Shown piece after piece: positions 62,602 to 64,000 of a stretch of DNA of 64,000 nt. The notes under the pieces were generated by a model. The model saw only the letters and a list, made by a program, of their open reading frames with translations, was not told the origin of the DNA and did not search any database. The DNA is from Aliikangiella coralliicola (lineage in GTDB: Bacteria > Pseudomonadota > Gammaproteobacteria > Enterobacterales > Kangiellaceae). The position numbers and the translations under genes are program-made. The stretch's first letter is position 1. Each line of letters starts with the position of its first letter. The stretch lies in contig NZ_ML660163.1 of assembly GCF_007004725.1 (NCBI RefSeq), positions 62,001 to 126,000 of the forward strand, written 5' to 3'.

Positions 62602-64000
62602 TTATTCTTCTGAAAGTAGCTCCTTGGTGGTAAGTTTGATAGAGGCCTCCCATTGGGCCGCTTTCCCATGACCAACTCCAAACTTCTTGACCATTATAAA
62701 TTCAGCAGCTTTTGCAACTCCGAGTGCTTTGTATCCTTTTGTAGATTTAGAATTGATAGAACCCTCATCAACCAAGTCGGCAGTCATTCCAGCGGCACCA
62801 CTTATCAATGTAGCACCCATTGATATTTTTGCTAACGCCGGTGCGACCGGTGTAGGAGCAGTTGCCCCCCAAGCTGACAGTACAGAGACATTGTCTCCAA
62901 GCTTTTCTACTATCCTTAGTAGGCTAACAGTGGATTTCTTGCCCACTTTAGCAATATCTGATCCCATCTGCTTAGCTGCTTTCTTAACATCTTTAACGAA
63001 ATTTTTATTACCTTCCTCAGGGGTTTTATACCCCCACATATTCGCTATCATGGTTGATTCATTAAATGGATTAAAGTCAAGAGAGATATCTGCAAGTCTG
63101 TGATCCAGAGTCGCCTCCAGAGCAGCGCCAGCACTTTCATAGGCCGCTTGACGTTCAGGGTCTTCAAAACGAGGACCGTTTTCGCCTTCATTCAAAGGAC
63201 CCGTAGTTCCATTTGGTCCAGTGCCCGGTGCTTTTTTAACTTTCTCTGTAGAAGCAGTCTCGCGTGTTATAATCACAGTTCCTCGATTCTCTAGCCACTC
63301 CTTTCCTTTTCTATCAGCGGTTGTCATTATGTCAGTAATCATCTTGTCAAACATCGCCGCTCTCTCGGCAGCAGACTGTCGTCTACTTGAACCATTATCC
63401 ATAGCCCAACCGATCCCCATCATACTCATGAAGCATGCAAAACTGGCATCGGTACATCGCCCATTGTCCAACATATCCGCGTAGTACCCGCTAGGATCTG
63501 TTCCAGCCATTGGATTATTCATAATGTAGCTATATGGATTCATACTCTGAGAATTACCAGGTTCTTGTATAAACGGGTCAACACTCAAGAAACGTCCAAT
63601 ATTGTAATCATACACCCGACCATTCATATGAATAAGCTCAGCGTCATCTAAATGCTCATGGTCCGTAAAACCTCTACGAGTAGTAAGCTCAGTAGAATCT
63701 CCGTTGTTAAGATATCCACCTACATTGGCAACATTTGTTAACGTTGCTATTTCAGTAGGATCGATCCTTTCCATAGTTGCTTTGCGCGGTTTACCAAACG
63801 GATCAAAACTCTTATTGTCAACCACGTTTCCATTTTCATCCGTAATCGTCACCACAGAATCCAGTCGGTCGCGGTGAACAAAACCCGCTTCGTAAGAAGT
63901 TGAATTTCCTTCAACCTTTTCCGTAATGATTGAATCGCTTAGATATGATTTTTTAGTTGTCTTACCGTTATAGCGAATCTCTTCATAAGCTTTACCGATA
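62602..64000 (-). CDS. Rhs-family protein, C-terminal part with variable toxin-like domain
   Basis: The frame is open from the right edge; the start lies outside the window. It carries the Rhs core end (HRDRLDSVVTITDENGN, FTDHEHLDDAELIHMNGRVY, NIGRFLSVDPFIQ, NPYSYIMNNPMAGTDPSGYY). After the core are about 280 variable residues with an alkaline linker, LNEGENGPRFEDPERQAAYE, and a hydrophobic Ala/Gly-rich stretch (LAKISMGATLISGAAGM) suggestive of membrane activity. No known toxin motif was recognised. The zinc-ribbon membrane gene 156 bp downstream is the best immunity candidate. Confidence 0.88.
   Translation of the reverse strand, partial: IGKAYEEIRYNGKTTKKSYLSDSIITEKVEGNSTSYEAGFVHRDRLDSVVTITDENGNVVDNKSFDPFGKPRKATMERIDPTEIATLTNVANVGGYLNNGDSTELTTRRGFTDHEHLDDAELIHMNGRVYDYNIGRFLSVDPFIQEPGNSQSMNPYSYIMNNPMAGTDPSGYYADMLDNGRCTDASFACFMSMMGIGWAMDNGSSRRQSAAERAAMFDKMITDIMTTADRKGKEWLENRGTVIITRETASTEKVKKAPGTGPNGTTGPLNEGENGPRFEDPERQAAYESAGAALEATLDHRLADISLDFNPFNESTMIANMWGYKTPEEGNKNFVKDVKKAAKQMGSDIAKVGKKSTVSLLRIVEKLGDNVSVLSAWGATAPTPVAPALAKISMGATLISGAAGMTADLVDEGSINSKSTKGYKALGVAKAAEFIMVKKFGVGHGKAAQWEASIKLTTKELLSEE

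Overview
The window looks like a chromosomal stretch of an AT-rich gammaproteobacterium, probably marine. The pointers are DbpA, a YdhF-type reductase, an AcnD/PrpF pair under a GntR regulator, a MipA/OmpV porin, many lipoproteins and secreted proteins, and an Rhs protein. I cannot name the genus. No tRNA, rRNA, CRISPR array or insertion sequence was seen.

Layout. 1-4.2 kb is a large calcium-binding-type lipoprotein that runs off the left edge. 4.5-28.6 kb is a dense accessory island of RNA repair, retron and NAD/ADP-ribose genes. Within it, 4.5-9.9 kb (minus strand) carries an amidohydrolase remnant, a DEDDh exonuclease, an ARPP-2-like protein, a vWA protein, an LRR/zinc protein, a low-molecular-weight phosphatase and a small basic protein. 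At 10.08-10.22 kb lies a promoter-hairpin-terminator unit that looks like a structured small RNA. It is followed on the plus strand by a polynucleotide-kinase-like P-loop protein overlapping a Thg1-like 3'-5' polymerase, and then dbpA. The minus strand then carries an RtcB-PrfH pair, in which prfH has an in-frame UAA and rtcB has a 15-bp tandem-repeat insertion. 15.6-22.6 kb is a complete retron: WGR/ARM protein, winged-helix SWIM protein, an msr-msd RNA with matched a1/a2 repeats, and an RT with the retron NAxxH and VTG motifs. 22.9-28.6 kb holds an aldo/keto reductase, a macrodomain protein, an ADP-ribosylglycohydrolase, a NAD-kinase-like protein and an SPFH protein, divergent from an NrtR-type Nudix regulator with two matching palindromic operators between them.

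28.6-48.6 kb is more conventional: a vWA lipoprotein with a two-component system, an M28 peptidase, ChrB, a MipA-like porin, a metallophosphoesterase, a GntR-acnD-prpF propionate module lacking prpB and prpC, a linalool-dehydratase-like membrane protein, a cytochrome c-rhodanese fusion and a beta/gamma-crystallin metalloprotease. 48.9-57.7 kb holds a membrane Ser/Thr kinase with a C-terminal helical (probably TPR) region, a ricin-like secreted protein, an FHA protein, a ketoacyl-synthase-like protein lacking its cysteine, a DUF2235 (Tle1-type) lipase and a DUF2931-type lipoprotein. The last four look like a type VI secretion effector/immunity module. 57.7-64 kb holds orphan secreted or membrane proteins, a hemopexin propeller, a family of terminator hairpins and the C-terminal end of an Rhs protein.

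How the island may work (inference). RtcB, PNK, Thg1, PrfH, DbpA and the exonuclease would heal, seal, extend or clear damaged RNA and rescue stalled ribosomes. The retron would sense phage and deploy its WGR/SWIM effectors. The ADP-ribose genes would reverse ADP-ribosylation and manage NAD. The retron gene order matches what I recall as retron type XIII. The vWA/ARPP-2/LRR/phosphatase set with its neighbouring structured RNA is the part I could not match to a characterised system.
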